A stretch of 29,696 nt of DNA, from NCBI GenBank assembly GCA_026260175.1, contig JAKCWW010007307.1:1-29696 (forward strand), in the 5' to 3' direction. The number at the start of each line of letters is the position of its first letter. The stretch's first letter is position 1. A program made the translations under genes and the position numbers. This DNA is from Reticulitermes lucifugus. Taxonomy: Eukaryota > Arthropoda > Insecta > Blattodea > Rhinotermitidae. Under the pieces are notes generated by a model that did not search any database, was not told the DNA's origin, and saw only the letters and a program-made list of their open reading frames with translations. Positions 1-10,299 of the stretch are shown here, in pieces.

Positions 1-269
1 CACTTTGGGGGACAGGAGAGGGCATACAAGGTTTTAGTGAGAAGACCTGAGGGAAAGAGACCACTTGGAAGAAGTAGGAGTAAATGGGAGGATAATATTA
101 AAACGGATCTTCAAGAAGTGGGATGGGGAGACAATGACTGGATTGCTCTGGCTCAGGATAGGGACAGGTGGCGGGCACTTTGAATGCGATAATGAACGTT
201 CGGGTTCCATATAATGCAGGAATTTCTTGACTAGCTGAGGACGTGTTAGCTTCTTAGGAAGGATTCTGC
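1..269 (+). mobile_element. LINE-A: 3' end of a non-LTR retrotransposon
   Basis: Frame 1 is open from base 1 to a TGA at 181-183. It encodes the C-terminal tail of a LINE ORF2 polyprotein (endonuclease/reverse transcriptase). The recognisable order is [20 protein letters not shown], then WEDNIKTDL, then [15 protein letters not shown]. This tail is one I know from many insect genomes. The usual continuation ([18 protein letters not shown]) follows in another frame at about 185-225, so a small deletion of about 2 bp moved the frame and made the TGA premature. Noncoding 3' UTR follows up to a TTAGTTGG-rich tail. The 5' part lies outside the window. The LINE clade (Jockey, R1 or CR1 group) cannot be decided from this tail. 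The fragment is dead and acts only as a repeat. Confidence 0.85.
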
Positions 270-395
270 TACATGAAGTTAGTTGGTTATTTAGTTGGTT
301 AGTTGGTTGGTAAGTTGGTCAGTAATTTGATTAGTTGGTTAGGTAGTTGACTGGTTAGTTAGTTAGTAGTAGCAGTAGCAGCAGTAGTAGTAGAT
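270..395 (+). repeat. TTAGTTGG-type simple repeat and (AGT/AGC)n tail
   Basis: Imperfect tandem units of AGTTGGTT run from about 276 to 365 and grade into a GTAGTAGCAGTAGC tract up to about 393. It directly follows the LINE-A 3' end, so it is probably that element's expanded 3' tail. Confidence 0.8.
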
Positions 396-540
396 GTCAT
401 AAATGTTCAATTAACTGGGCTGTTGGTAGGGGTAGAACGATTGCAATTTTAACCATTAGAAACGTGTATAAGTAAGACAACGTGTAAGTACTTTTCAGTC
501 CAATGCTTTTCGAAATCTTAACGAAAATTGCTTTGTTTGA

Positions 541-591
541 AGGTTCCCAGGCATGGAGTATGGAGCATGGAGTATGGAGTATGGAGCATTG
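541..591 (-). repeat. GGAGTATGGAGCATG minisatellite; probable SINE tail left of the Transib insertion
   Basis: Seven-base units GGAGTAT and GGAGCAT alternate from 553 to 590. On the minus strand they read CTCCATA/CTCCATG. Joined across the transposon to 3738-3898, they form the tail of a minus-strand tRNA-derived SINE. The last five bases, CATTG (587-591), are the left target-site duplication of the transposon. Confidence 0.6.
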
Positions 592-619
592 CACAGTGGG
601 TCAAATTGCAAAAAGCTGG
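592..619 (+). repeat. Left terminal inverted repeat (RSS-like heptamer CACAGTG)
   Basis: CACAGTG is followed by GGTCAAATT and then GCAAAAAGC, an A-rich block only loosely like the RAG nonamer ACAAAAACC. The heptamer is exact. The resemblance of the inner block to a nonamer is weak and may be chance. Confidence 0.85.
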
Positions 620-712
620 CCAAAATTCTGACTTTTGCTGGAAACACAATTTTTTATTTTTAAACTGTATTCATAAAAACACAAAATATAAAAGTATTTA
701 CTCCGAATGAAA

Positions 713-2727
713 CTAATTAAAAGATTCTTCGCTAGTGGCATCAGAATCATCTTCTGTGGCAGCAGCGTCAGAGCTACTCAAATCTTCCCGTTCTTTCGGA
801 ACATCTAATAGTTTTCATGCTTCTGACAAATATGTTTTGGTAGCCTTTTTGGGCAGTTTTCTCAAACTCGATATAAGTGGAACCGAGCAAAGAGAGAAGT
901 AAATTAAAAACATCTTCATTCTTTGATGATCGAGACATTTTTTTCGAATGACTTCGTCTGAAGGACTTGATATCCTTGTTTCTAGATTACTGGGCTTCCT
1001 CTGAAAATTTCCCAATAGGCAAAATGGCCCCAGAAATAATATCGGCTCCGTGGACCAGTACTTTATAAACGATGGCTGGCATATAGAACCATGGATATGC
1101 TTGAACAAATAATTTAGCCGTGTCTTTTGTACACTTGTCGAATTCTTCAGTGTTCAGTTCAAATCCCGATAAAATACTCTGCAGAATTACGTAGAATCTG
1201 CGAATAAGTTCTTCGTTGACACCAGTAATTCTAGCAGATTCTCGACAATTCTTAAAAAAACCTTTTAGCTCTATCCCCGTCCTTTGACGTTCCGCTTCCG
1301 CCAGGCTTAGCTTTGTCGGCCAGAAGACCCATTTCATTTTTGAAGAGGTCTAGAATAGCTTGTTTTTTATTTTGTACCTTTCGTTTGTCTTCTTCTCCTC
1401 TTGCTTGCCATTTCTATATTTCTAAACGGTATGAGATGTGGAGTAAACATTCGAAAAACCTAATCCATGCGTGAAGTGTAGATAGCCCGAATTTGTAGGT
1501 TGTTACGTCGACATCTCTTTTAACAATTCCATCGATACGATTCATCTGTTTTGGTTCAGCGCCACACACATAGCAAACTTGGCCAGATGTCGTTAAAGTG
1601 ACCGCTTTACAAATTTTACCATCTATCATTGTTAACAACACGTTATGGCTCACAGATACGACACTGTTTTGTTCCTCCAAAGTTACCACTGTTGTTTCAA
1701 GCTTCCTTATTCTTTCTTCAACAATTGATATTTCTTCTTTCGCTAACTCAGCTGTTTCTTTCTTAAACTGCATCCGGATGGGACGACAGTACCTCACCGA
1801 AGAAGGCCTAGGATTTTGCCAAAGAATAATTTTATCTCCAGGTATTTTTGTTGAATACAATTGAAGAGGAACTACAGATGAGATAAAAATATCACAGTTA
1901 CTAACATCTTCCAATGACCGTTGTTGTATTCGTTGTGTCCAGTGCTTCCATCGCAACCCCATTTTGAAATGAGAACGAATTCTTTCGAAGTATCGTCCAG
2001 AATAATATCTATGACTTTTTTGAGCCATTATAATTCTTGAAGCTGTTTTATCCTGTAGGGCTTGCAGATCCAATACTACTAAAGATTCCTGGATGGGTAT
2101 TTTATCCTTAGGAGGATAACATTCTTCTTTAGCAGCTTTAATTACGTGGTAACTGGGGTAGATGTTGCAGTTCTTCAGTTTTTCTTAGCTTCGAAATTTG
2201 TGTATTATTTCTCTGTCAAATGAGCTTCAATAAACAAAGAGAATGCTTCTTCGGAAGTATACGGTACCACAATATTTATAGCATGAGCAGCCCAAGCTTT
2301 CCTGATTCTTAACGCTCTCTTTGGAGTTGTTTCTCAGGCTTCACTGAAACGTTTAGCGGCATCCGTTTTACCAGAAGATCGTAGACTCACTTTAGTGGCA
2401 TGAGTTAGTTCAGGAAAGCCAACAGTTTGTCGAAGTTCTTTTCATTTTCTGCGTTTGCTCCTTTCGCTGCTCTCTTCAAACGCCAGTTTTCGACGACCAC
2501 GTTTACCTGAAGTGCACGGCATTTCGTAATCTGTTTCATTCGGTTTAGCAATAACTTTAATGTGTAATTGATTTCTTGCTCCAACTATTCTGCGTTCTTT
2601 GACACAAAATACTGTTGGTTTCTTCTCGCATCAATCAATCTTTTCAAAAATTCACTACAAACACGAGATATATTCCGATGAATTTCCCTTAATGCAATGG
2701 GACAATTTTCTTCAAGTCCAAAACGAG
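713..2727 (-). pseudogene. Transib/RAG1-like transposase, main exon, multiply broken
   Basis: Reading down the minus strand, recognisable blocks occur in family order. They are RFGLEENCP..ALREIHRN, VCSEFLKRLIDARRN, a basic linker with SERSKRRK, RIRKAWAAHA, YPSYHVIKAAKEECYPP, WGCDGSTG (first catalytic Asp, codon 1950-1952), WQNPRPSSVRYCRPIR, TMIDGK (second Asp, 1621-1623), CYVCGAEPKQMN (C-x2-C) with STLHAWIRFFECLLHISYRL, SARITGVNEELIRRF, YPWFYMPAIVYKVLVHGA, then EEAQ-stop-SRNKD, and an acidic serine-rich tail ending at TAG 713-715. Mouse RAG1 has the same order of CDG, C-x2-C, HAEN and NESGNK. In-frame stops lie at 2442-2444, 2334-2336, 2205-2207, 1414-1416, 987-989 and 815-817. Frame changes fall near 2615-2625, 2170-2195, both sides of 1930-1965, about 1255 and about 890. 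It formerly cut and joined DNA at the TIRs. AATAAA lies downstream on the minus strand near 660. Confidence 0.85.
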
Positions 2728-3520
2728 CTGTAAAATAATAATTATGATTATATTAACCAAACTGGCAATAACAACTGTCTGAAAATGTAAAATAAAGCAA
2801 CTAATGTTTAATTAATATTGGTTTAATTTTTATAAACGAAATCTACAAGTGGTACGTATATTCTTAATTACAAACAAAATTATCTGTACATACATATGAC
2901 ATTATTTTGAACGTATTCAGTCTTGATGTTGCTGTGGACGCCTTTTCTTTGTATCCAAAGCTTAAACAACTCTTTGCGCTGTAATTTTGTATCCATCTGT
3001 AAATAATTGTGCGATTTTTCTAGAACAAAAAATAGGAATATAAAATATATATATATGTATAAATATAACATACATAATGTGTAAGCTTGCTTAGGCATCT
3101 GTACTCTATTAAATATTTATTAAAATCGACCGTGGGCACTCAAAATGGTAGATTACATGTCAAACGCCATGATTAAATGTACACATCACTACTTTATGCA
3201 ATAGTTCATAACTTTCAGAGTAGCAAGTATTAGCAGCTAGTTTTTTGACGCAATAATAACAACAACGTTTAAAGCTATACAACAATGCAATAAAAGGAGC
3301 TGGGTCGGCTCAGATCAATTTTGCAGCTCTGTGTAAATAATGGACATCAAATTTTAAGCCACAAAATAATTAGCGTCATACAAATTGATAAAAAATTATT
3401 TATTTCATATAAAATACCACGTTCTTAATTAGTTTACACATTACTTACCTCTATCTCTCTGCTCTGTAATCAGTTCCCTTAATAAATTAAATTGTGACCG
3501 TAAAAGTAATTAACAAATTC
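2728..3520 (-). pseudogene. Possible intron and short first exon of the Transib transposase
   Basis: On the minus strand the main exon is preceded by TATTTTACAG (acceptor, AG at 2728-2729). A strong donor, AG|GTAAGT, lies at 3450-3443, which predicts a 721-bp intron from 3448 to 2728. The sequence upstream of the donor reads in the matching phase as LLRELITEQRDR before joining ARFGLEEN. An in-frame stop lies a little further upstream, so the start codon is lost or further exons exist. The splice sites are seen; the join is inferred. The intron is AT-rich, with an ATATATAT tract near 3044-3060. Confidence 0.45.
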
Positions 3521-3737
3521 ACTACCGGGATTTGCTTACAAAGCACCCTCCGACCCGCTGCATAAAAACGCTCTGTTTATATGCCTGTACCGGGTCAAAT
3601 CCACCCACACTGTCATAAAACTTACATTTTCTTTATCCCGGGAGCTTTCTATTGCCCCTCATTTAGATTTTTAAGCATTTAATCGAAGTCGAACAATTTG
3701 AATTTTTACCAGCTTTCGCTTAATTTGACCCACTGTG

Positions 3738-3898
3738 CATTGGTGGAATAATCCTGACACAGCAAAGCCAATGTACTCGGAGAGGAACCTGTCCCAGCGG
3801 CACTCTGTCTATCACAAATCTCATACATACTGATCTGGGATCGATACCGGCTTCGGAGATGACACGTCAGGGACTAACCGCGTGAGCCATGGCACGAC
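3738..3898 (-). mobile_element. tRNA-derived SINE head, interrupted by the Transib element
   Basis: On the minus strand a box A-like block, TGGCTCACGCGGTTAG (about 3874-3890), and a box B-like block, GGTATCGATCCC (about 3838-3848), have tRNA-like spacing of about 30 bases. These are internal RNA polymerase III promoter elements. The body continues through CTCTCCGAGTACATTGGC and ATTATTCCACCAATG, then meets the transposon. The CTCCATA tail resumes on the other side at 591. It is not a tRNA gene because there is no acceptor-stem complementarity I can find. The family name is unknown to me. Confidence 0.65.
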
Positions 3899-4784
3899 CG
3901 GATAACGAAAGAATAAAATGTAGCAATTCACCTGCTACTTCAAGGAGAACACAGTCCGTCTCCATTGTGAAGATCAACCGGTGAAGTCCTTTTAGGATGA
4001 TAATCAGTGTTTATTGTAAAAATCATATGAAAAGCACTGTGTGCTTTTAAAATGCAGACTTATTTAATGTAAAAAATGGTTGTACATATAGTGACCTTCG
4101 TGCTCTAAAGGGTTACGTGCGTCTTGAGAAATTTCACTGAAATTCACACAGCGGGACACGCCAGACCATAAAAAATGCAAACATTACATCATTTATTTTA
4201 TAATTGTGTGGTGACGAAGTAATGTTCTTGAAGTCATATTCCAGCTACAGTCTCAAGGAGTTAGCAAATTTTAAAGCTGTTTTTTCTGTTTAAGAAACAA
4301 ACACATTATTTCACAAAGTGCGGGGAAATTGTTCACACACTGCTGCATTCCTTAAATTTGCAAATATTTGCAGAAGCTGAGAGTACGTGAAAATTAACTG
4401 CGAAACAAAGACTCATGTACTAAAAAAAATATATACGAGAGGAAAATGTCATTTAAATGTCAAACACGAAAAGTTGAGACAATACGATCTTCTAAGAATT
4501 TAGTACAAATCAGACCATTCGAGGTACCGAACAACGTCACGTCTAGACCAGGCAGTAATAGCAGTTATCAAATATGGCTTATTAATATAGAGATAAAAAT
4601 TATAAAATAAGAGGCTTCATTGTACAGAATCTTGTTGTATGGATTTAAAAATAACATCTATACCAAAAACAAATACAACGGCGATAATTACGTAAGAAGG
4701 GGTTTCAGATCTACATAAAGTACTAGTATATTAGAGCACTCAAGCTATGACGGAAGAGACTAATATTTTATGCATCGCATGGGG
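3899..4784. other. No gene recognised
   Basis: AT-rich sequence with no convincing open frame and no repeat I recognise. The only local structure is a small perfect hairpin, AAAAGCAC-TGT-GTGCTTTT, at about 4031-4049. Confidence 0.6.
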
Positions 4785-5036
4785 CGGTGAGAAATTGATA
4801 CTAAGTTTTAGCTGGAAACCCCGAAGGAAAGAGACCATTTGTGTGGCCTACGTGTATATGTAAGGATAGTAATAGAGTGCATCGTCATATATGGCGGTGT
4901 ATATTTTATTCATCTGGCTCAGGATATGTACAGGTAACGAACTGATGTTAAAACAATAATGAACCTTCGGGCTCTAAAAAGGCACGGAATTTTTGACCAA
5001 TTGAACGACTATTAGGATTCTGCTTCCTAGAGTTAG
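4785..5036 (+). mobile_element. LINE-A 3' end, strongly decayed copy
   Basis: Parts align by eye with the copy at 1-269: TGGAAACCCCGAAGGAAAGAGACCA (PEGKRP region) near 4813, ATCTGGCTCAGGATATGTACAGGTAACGA (LAQDRDRWR region) near 4911, AATAATGAACCTTCGGGCTC near 4956, then GGATTCTGCTTCCTAGAGTTAGTTAG at the end. The order and spacing match LINE-A. Many substitutions and indels have removed the frame. Confidence 0.75.
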
Positions 5037-6573
5037 TTAGGATAGAGCTGTTATTTTTCGCATAGCTGAAGACGCCTCTCCAAAAACGAGTAGTTGAAAA
5101 GACGCCTGCTCTTCGGATAGGCTAGACAAATCTGCGTGGGGTGAAAAAACTTTAAAACCGCAGTCTGTATCGCCTGCTGACAGTCTAAATATTCCGAACA
5201 CGTTAACAGGACTAAGTACAAGCCTTTTAAGGGACAAGTATTTTCAAATTAATCTATGTAAACGGCGAATACTTTCATTATTAATAGACCCATGTAAGGA
5301 ACGAAGAATAAAATATTTAGACCATGTATATATAGTGTAAAAATTCTGGCGCTTTGGCGCTGTTATTCCTCTAAACTCTCAAGTTTGACAGTGCAACATA
5401 AATATCCCATTTGTCTAATTATCTCAAACACTTTAAAACTTAGGGAATCGTGTATCGGGCAAAACGTGTGTTTCAATCTTCTCTACAACTTCTGGTCTAA
5501 AAATGTTTCTCTCCTGTAAATATATCATACTTGAGATGCGAGCAGATACGTATGTCTTCAAACCTAGCGTTTGCTATTGTAGTCCCCTTACCTAAAAATT
5601 GTAACGTGTCGACACAATTTAGTGGGTAGAAAGTGGTTGCTGTATTGATTCCATTACTTTCCTACATATCTGAGAAGACCTTTATATGTAGGCCACATTC
5701 GTGTCAGATCCTCTGCCTCCCACACCTGCAGGGTACTGTATCCGCCCATCACCCTCCCTCCTTTTCTCGGTTGTTGGAACAAGCAGTCCCTCGTACCCTA
5801 CATCTTGTTTCTGTGTTAAGGTTGATGTTTAAGTACAGGAAAGCACAACTTTCTTATAAACGCACTTTATTTTACGTGCAAGACAACGATTTGGCTGCAG
5901 TGAAATATGGATGAAACTGAACCCACATATCATATGTGTGTTTATATACAAGCTTACCTATATGTGCCTGACATGGTGGAGACCAACCTTCAAAAGAGAA
6001 AGAGCGAGAGTCTTCAAGGCATCTATTTCATTTCAAAAAGATAAGTGTAGAAACTTAGTAGTATAAAGTTTAAATATTGAACATTTTCTTCCGTTTATTC
6101 ATAATTTAAATGTAAAATTTCGAGTACATTACCACATGACGTGCTTTAATATATATAACTCATATTCGAGAGTACCCGGTTTTACGTCAGCCCGGCGACG
6201 GGTTACATTGAATAAGGCATTTCGTAAAGTTCCTCAGTCCTGCCAGGCAAAATCTGAAAAAATACAAATTAGAAATAACCCTTTCTTCCACATTATTTCC
6301 AATTGATTATTTACTTATTCGACACTAGAGTCCAGGGTTTCCCAAAAATACGATCACGAACTCTCAAAATAATCATACAGAAGTGATGTCTTAAATGGAG
6401 TCCTGAGTAAATACTACAGGTGGCAAGACCAATAGCATTATGATTTTGTCTTATCTATAGCCTATCTCAGCTCCTAAAACGTAGTTAAATAAACCATTTC
6501 TTTATACATAACACCGCATATGTGTTAAAACTTAGGTGTGAGTCCCATGCTGGTTGCCATATTTACCATTGTC
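5037..6573. other. No gene recognised
   Basis: Mostly AT-rich unique-looking sequence. An open frame of 93 codons at 5633-5914 (plus) starts with ATG, contains no domain I recognise and lacks flanking splice or repeat evidence, so it is probably chance. A GC-richer patch near 6183-6250 (AGCCCGGCGACGGGTTAC) may be a SINE remnant, not resolved. Confidence 0.5.
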
Positions 6574-6632
6574 GCTGTGTTCCCTGTGGGGTACGTGCTG
6601 AGGCAGAAGAAACGGTTGAGCACCGTGCATGC
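6574..6632 (+). repeat. Direct repeat copy 1 (with 6824-6882)
   Basis: CTCTGTG/CCCTGTG followed by GGTACGTGCTGAGGCAGAAG and GAGCACCGTGCATG is repeated about 250 bases downstream with scattered mismatches. Two neighbouring copies of one short dispersed sequence, class unknown. Confidence 0.65.
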
Positions 6633-6823
6633 GTGTATTCTCTGAAGTACTGAAGCTCAAGAAGCAGTTAACATTCAGAATATAATACAACGTAGCAGAT
6701 CCAGATTGCAGCACTCCGATTATATTAACGCTGGGTTTGCTCTAAGAACAGAAAAACGTCGGATGAAAGAGGCTGTGAATTGGAGCGTAATATTATGGCA
6801 GCCCGTTATATCATGAGCTTCCG

Positions 6824-6882
6824 GGTGGTTTCTCTGTGAGGTACGTACTGAGAAAGAAAAATACGTTGAGTACCGAGCATGG
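6824..6882 (+). repeat. Direct repeat copy 2 (with 6574-6632)
   Basis: CTCTGTGAGGTACGTACTG, then an A-rich stretch and GTTGAGTACCGAGCATGG, match copy 1 in order and spacing. Confidence 0.65.
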
Positions 6883-7114
6883 ATGCTATGGTTACAGGGC
6901 GTGACTCACCAAGCATGAAGAAAAACTTAGTACATGCTAAAACTAAAAATAGGTTAGCCATGATTGCCACTATATGGAGAAATATTTTAGTGTGTGTACT
7001 GACTACAAACCGAAAACAACATTAAAACTAGTCATGTGTAAGTGATGATACTCGGTGGTTAAGCTTGGTGAATTTAGTGCAAAAAGATAGACAATAAATT
7101 TACAACGTAATTTT

Positions 7115-7560
7115 TTGGCGCGTTGGCTTAACGACTACTGCCATGGAAACAGCAATGTATTCTCTTTGCGTTGTTAAGATACATATGTCGCTGTCGACAA
7201 TAAAAGTATTCAACAGTGCCTTTCCTTCGAATTACTCAGCTAATATGTAACGGTCAACAACAAACAACATTGAAATATTTGCCACGGAAAAGCAACAGTG
7301 TGTTCTTTTCTATTGTTTTGGAGCTACAAAATATTCCAACAATATTAAATATATTTAGGTGTTCATGTAAACTTCTCTATATTTTGTACAATTTTAACAA
7401 CATTTAGATTTTCTGAAAAGATTTTAATAAAAGTGTCCAATATCAAATTTCACGAAAATCTGTTCTGTGAGAGCCGAGCTGATACATGCGGACGGACGGA
7501 TGGCCGGACGTGATAAAGCTAATAGGCGTTTTCCGCGAATATGCAAAGGCGCATAAAAAT
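7115..7560 (+). repeat. CATGCGGAC-family interspersed repeat, copy A
   Basis: It begins GGCGCGTTGGCTTAACGACTAC..CCATGGAAACAGC and ends CGAGCTGATACATGCGGACGGACGGATGG..GCTAATAGGCGTTTTCCGCG. The same beginning and end occur in copy C (21656-22265, opposite strand), and the end occurs in copy B. No coding capacity is seen, and a 63-codon frame inside is chance. Class unknown. Confidence 0.7.
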
Positions 7561-7699
7561 TCAAAGGAAGAGTTAAAGTCACGTTAAAGTGATGAAGGCG
7601 GACATATTTATTTAAAATACAATACTAACTGAATAGCCATAAGTATAATGATTCAATAAATCACCATAATCAAGAACAAGTCAGGCAATATAGATATAA

Positions 7700-8200
7700 C
7701 TTAACATTGAGGTGCTTTCGCAATACCATTGTTGCCGTGGAAATTAATAAGTATTAAAACTTATTAGCATGTGTTTGTATTCTTTCCTTTGTTATCCGCA
7801 TGCAAATAGCATTATATTGTCATCTGTGGTCTCTCTGGTTCTACCATACTTTTCCACATTATCTAATAAAGGGCACAATTTTCGGAAGAACTTTATTGAA
7901 AGTAAAATGTGTTTGATTTTCTCTACAATATTTGTCTGAAATATTTCTCATTCTAAGAAGAATTCAGCAAAATATTATCACAAATTTACACACGTCTTCA
8001 TGTAAAGTACCCGTTATTCTTGTCAGATTTTAATGAAAGTTGAATTTTTACGACAGATTTTCACAAGATCATCAAATATCAAACTTCATGAAAATCCGTC
8101 GAGTGGGAGCCGAGTTGTTCCATGCGGACAGACGTACGGACGAACTTAGACAGACATGAGGAAACTAATAGTCCCTTTTCGAAATTCTGCGACAGCTCCT
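7700..8200 (+). repeat. CATGCGGAC-family interspersed repeat, copy B
   Basis: Shared blocks with copy C, in the same order, are TTCCACATTATCTAATAAA, AAAATGTGTTTGATTT, ATTTCTCATTCTAAGAAGAATTC, ATGTAAAGTACCCGTTATTC, CTTGTCAGATTTTAATGAAA, GGGAGCCGAGTTGTTCCATG and CTAATAGTCCCTTTTCG. It lies just 140 bases after copy A in the same orientation. Confidence 0.75.
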
Positions 8201-8756
8201 AAAATGATGAAAAGGACGGTTGGGTGGCGAGTAAATATTATGGTAGCCAGTCACATGAGGGCACGTGGGTTTAAATAAGTAAATAAATATGTGCCGGCAT
8301 TGCAGCCTCGTGCTTTGCCGACAACGTCTAACAAGCTATCTCTTACAAACTCTTGAAATTCTAGTCGTGAATATTCACTGACTTTGTATTAGGTTGTAAA
8401 GCAGTCAAGACGTATCTGTGCTTCGTTCCGAACTGCAGCTTCGTAACTTTCAATAACACCAAGCTCTCGCTTTTAACATTTATCGATTAAAAATGATGTG
8501 ATGCGAAAAGCAGGTAAAATATTGCAATTTCTCAAAGGAACGAGAACATAAAAATCGTGTTGAAAGAATTAGTGTTTTTATAAAGAAGTTTTATAGAGTG
8601 AATAGGCCTGTATGGTTTATAGCTTCATAAAATTACTCTGCTACTTATGATTGTCGAACAACTTGATTAATTACCGCAGTTCTATACACTGTAAACTTTC
8701 AACATCCTTAACGATAATTTGTGCAAATGTGTTTATTTACTTGCGGTTTATTTGGC
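8201..8756. other. No gene recognised
   Basis: AT-rich sequence without long frames or identifiable repeats. Confidence 0.55.
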
Positions 8757-8935
8757 AACACTGTCAGCATGGTTGTGGCTTATTTTAAGCCTCTATTCCG
8801 GCATTTACTGAGAAAAACAGCAATAAACACTATCAGGATCGACAATCTCCGGCCTGAGGTTCAAACCCGGGACCGTCCGATTAAGAGGCAGGATTGTTAA
8901 ATACCCGAGAGCGACATTCGTTAAATTCGTATATA
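8757..8935 (-). mobile_element. tRNA-derived SINE fragment
   Basis: The minus strand contains CTTAATCGGACGGTCCCGGG followed by GGTTTGAACC (8859-8868), a good box B. It then runs through a SINE-like body (GCCGGAGATTGTCGATCCTG, AATGCCGGAATAGAGGC) to a tail with AAATAAACCGCAAGTAAATA. Box A is weak. This looks like a different SINE family from the copy at 3738-3898. Confidence 0.55.
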
Positions 8936-9670
8936 AATTCCTGAAGATGTCCAGTTAAGTGTCACAACATGTCTGATATAAGTAATTCAAATATGTCATC
9001 CTATAATACTGCTGTATCAGAGAGTAACTACTGTAGCAGCAATATGCGTAATTTTATTATTGCCGGCATATAGCTGATAGTGCAAAACGAAGAGTCAGCT
9101 GAATTTATGCCAAAGGGAAATAACATAACGATGCAAGCAGCCAGTTCTCAAGAAGGTATAAAGGATGTAATTTAGCAAGACAGTATACAAATATATAAAG
9201 TAACAGTCCTTACGCATTGGTTCGCATTTATTTCATTACCTATAAAACCTTAAGACGTGCGGGTGAAATGTATTATATACGTGTTGTGATTCTCTCTACA
9301 ATTTTTCTTCCCAACAATTTTCGTTCCGATAAATCTTCAGTGAGTTACGCTCGAAATGCCAGCAGAAACATATGTATGTGTGTATTACATAAAATGTCCG
9401 TTACAGTTGTTCGATTTAACCAAAATTTAAATATATTACTAAATATCCCCAGTATGAAATTTCAGTAAGATCCATTTCGCTATTCTCATTTTGTTACAAG
9501 CAAAATCTAGTAGGTGCGCCTTTGCAATATTCAGCTGCAAACAGCCAAATTCAACTTAAATTCATCAGCTAATTAATGAACTTCTGCATAGTAAGAAGTA
9601 AGTAGAGAAAGTTGTGTGTCTCCAATCCATTATATTTCGCTGTTCTTGACGCAAGGAAATTCTTACGGCA
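8936..9670. other. No gene recognised
   Basis: AT-rich. The 83-codon frame at 9217-9468 has no recognisable domain and lies in low-GC sequence, so it was not called. Confidence 0.55.
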
Positions 9671-9770
9671 GACGATGAGTAGAAAGATTACAGTCTTCTA
9701 AGATATGAAGTCGTGTAGTCTGGAAGGAATTTACTGACGTTTCGAAAGAACGTACTATCCCAATCTTTAG
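9671..9770 (+). repeat. Foldback-family repeat, one arm
   Basis: AGATTACAGTCTTCTAAGAT, then GTCGTGTAGTCTGGAAGG and GACGTTTCGAAAGAACGTAC, follow the order of one arm of the foldback elements described at 14900-15133. Confidence 0.6.
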
Positions 9771-10299
9771 TGTAATATTCTGAAGATTAAAGCAATGCGG
9801 TCCTTCAGGAAGTCGATAGAGAAAATATACTTAATGCATATTTTCTGCCTATACTATACTTCATTATACTTATGTGTAAAGTGGATTAAATTCTATTTTA
9901 GCTCCAAGATCTCATCTAACAAAATTTACTACTGAGTTGCTTGAAAGAAATCAGCATTCTGAAATAATGAGTGGTTAACACGGTCGTCGAGGCCGGAGCA
10001 AAAAAGGGGTCTGTTGGATGGGAAGCGGGTCTACGTTGGCTTTTAACACTGAGAAATCTTTGCAAAATCTTAATTTCGTGACGCTCGGGACTAACATTGT
10101 CACATCCAGTGCTATTGTACAGTCAACAGTGTGAAAATATAGTAAAATTATACTCTTGTTTTTGTTGGTTCAATATACACTTCACTGTGTTTATGTGGGG
10201 AACCACGGGCACATTACCTGCTTGAAGAGTGTGCTTCAAGGAAAGTAAACTTCCAATTCAGCAGGAAGTCAATAAAACGCGCAGAATGGAAAAACCAAG
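9771..10299. other. No gene recognised
   Basis: No supported gene. A G-rich patch near 9985-10035 (GGCCGGAGCAAAAAAGGGG) is unexplained. Confidence 0.5.

Larger units (their letters stand above)
592..3737 (-). mobile_element. Complete, inactivated Transib/RAG1-type DNA transposon (3146 bp)
   Basis: Both ends are seen directly. The left end starts CACAGTGGGTCAAATT at 592. The right end is its exact 16-base inverted match, finishing ...CACTGTG at 3737. Similarity continues inward (AAAGCTGG and AAAATTC in both arms) with one base of length difference. The 5-bp direct repeat CATTG flanks the element at 587-591 and 3738-3742. A CAC-starting TIR with a 5-bp target duplication is the known signature of Transib elements. 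The first seven bases equal the vertebrate RAG recombination-signal heptamer CACAGTG. One transposase pseudogene occupies 713-2727 on the minus strand, with a possible first exon near 3449-3500. Since the ends are intact, the element could in principle be moved by a transposase from another copy, but it cannot move itself. Confidence 0.88.

Noticed and set aside
987..1337. 116-codon minus-strand frame taken as one protein
   Set aside because: Only its part from KNCRESARITG onward is transposase. The first 30 or so codons are in the wrong frame; the true reading (KWQARGEEDKR.., DLFKNEMGLL) lies in the neighbouring frame before a shift near 1255.
1598..1864. 88-codon plus-strand frame
   Set aside because: Antisense to the Transib transposase pseudogene, which explains the base composition.
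4031..4049. Perfect hairpin AAAAGCAC-TGT-GTGCTTTT
   Set aside because: An 8-bp stem is expected by chance in a window this size and has no context such as a TIR or terminator.
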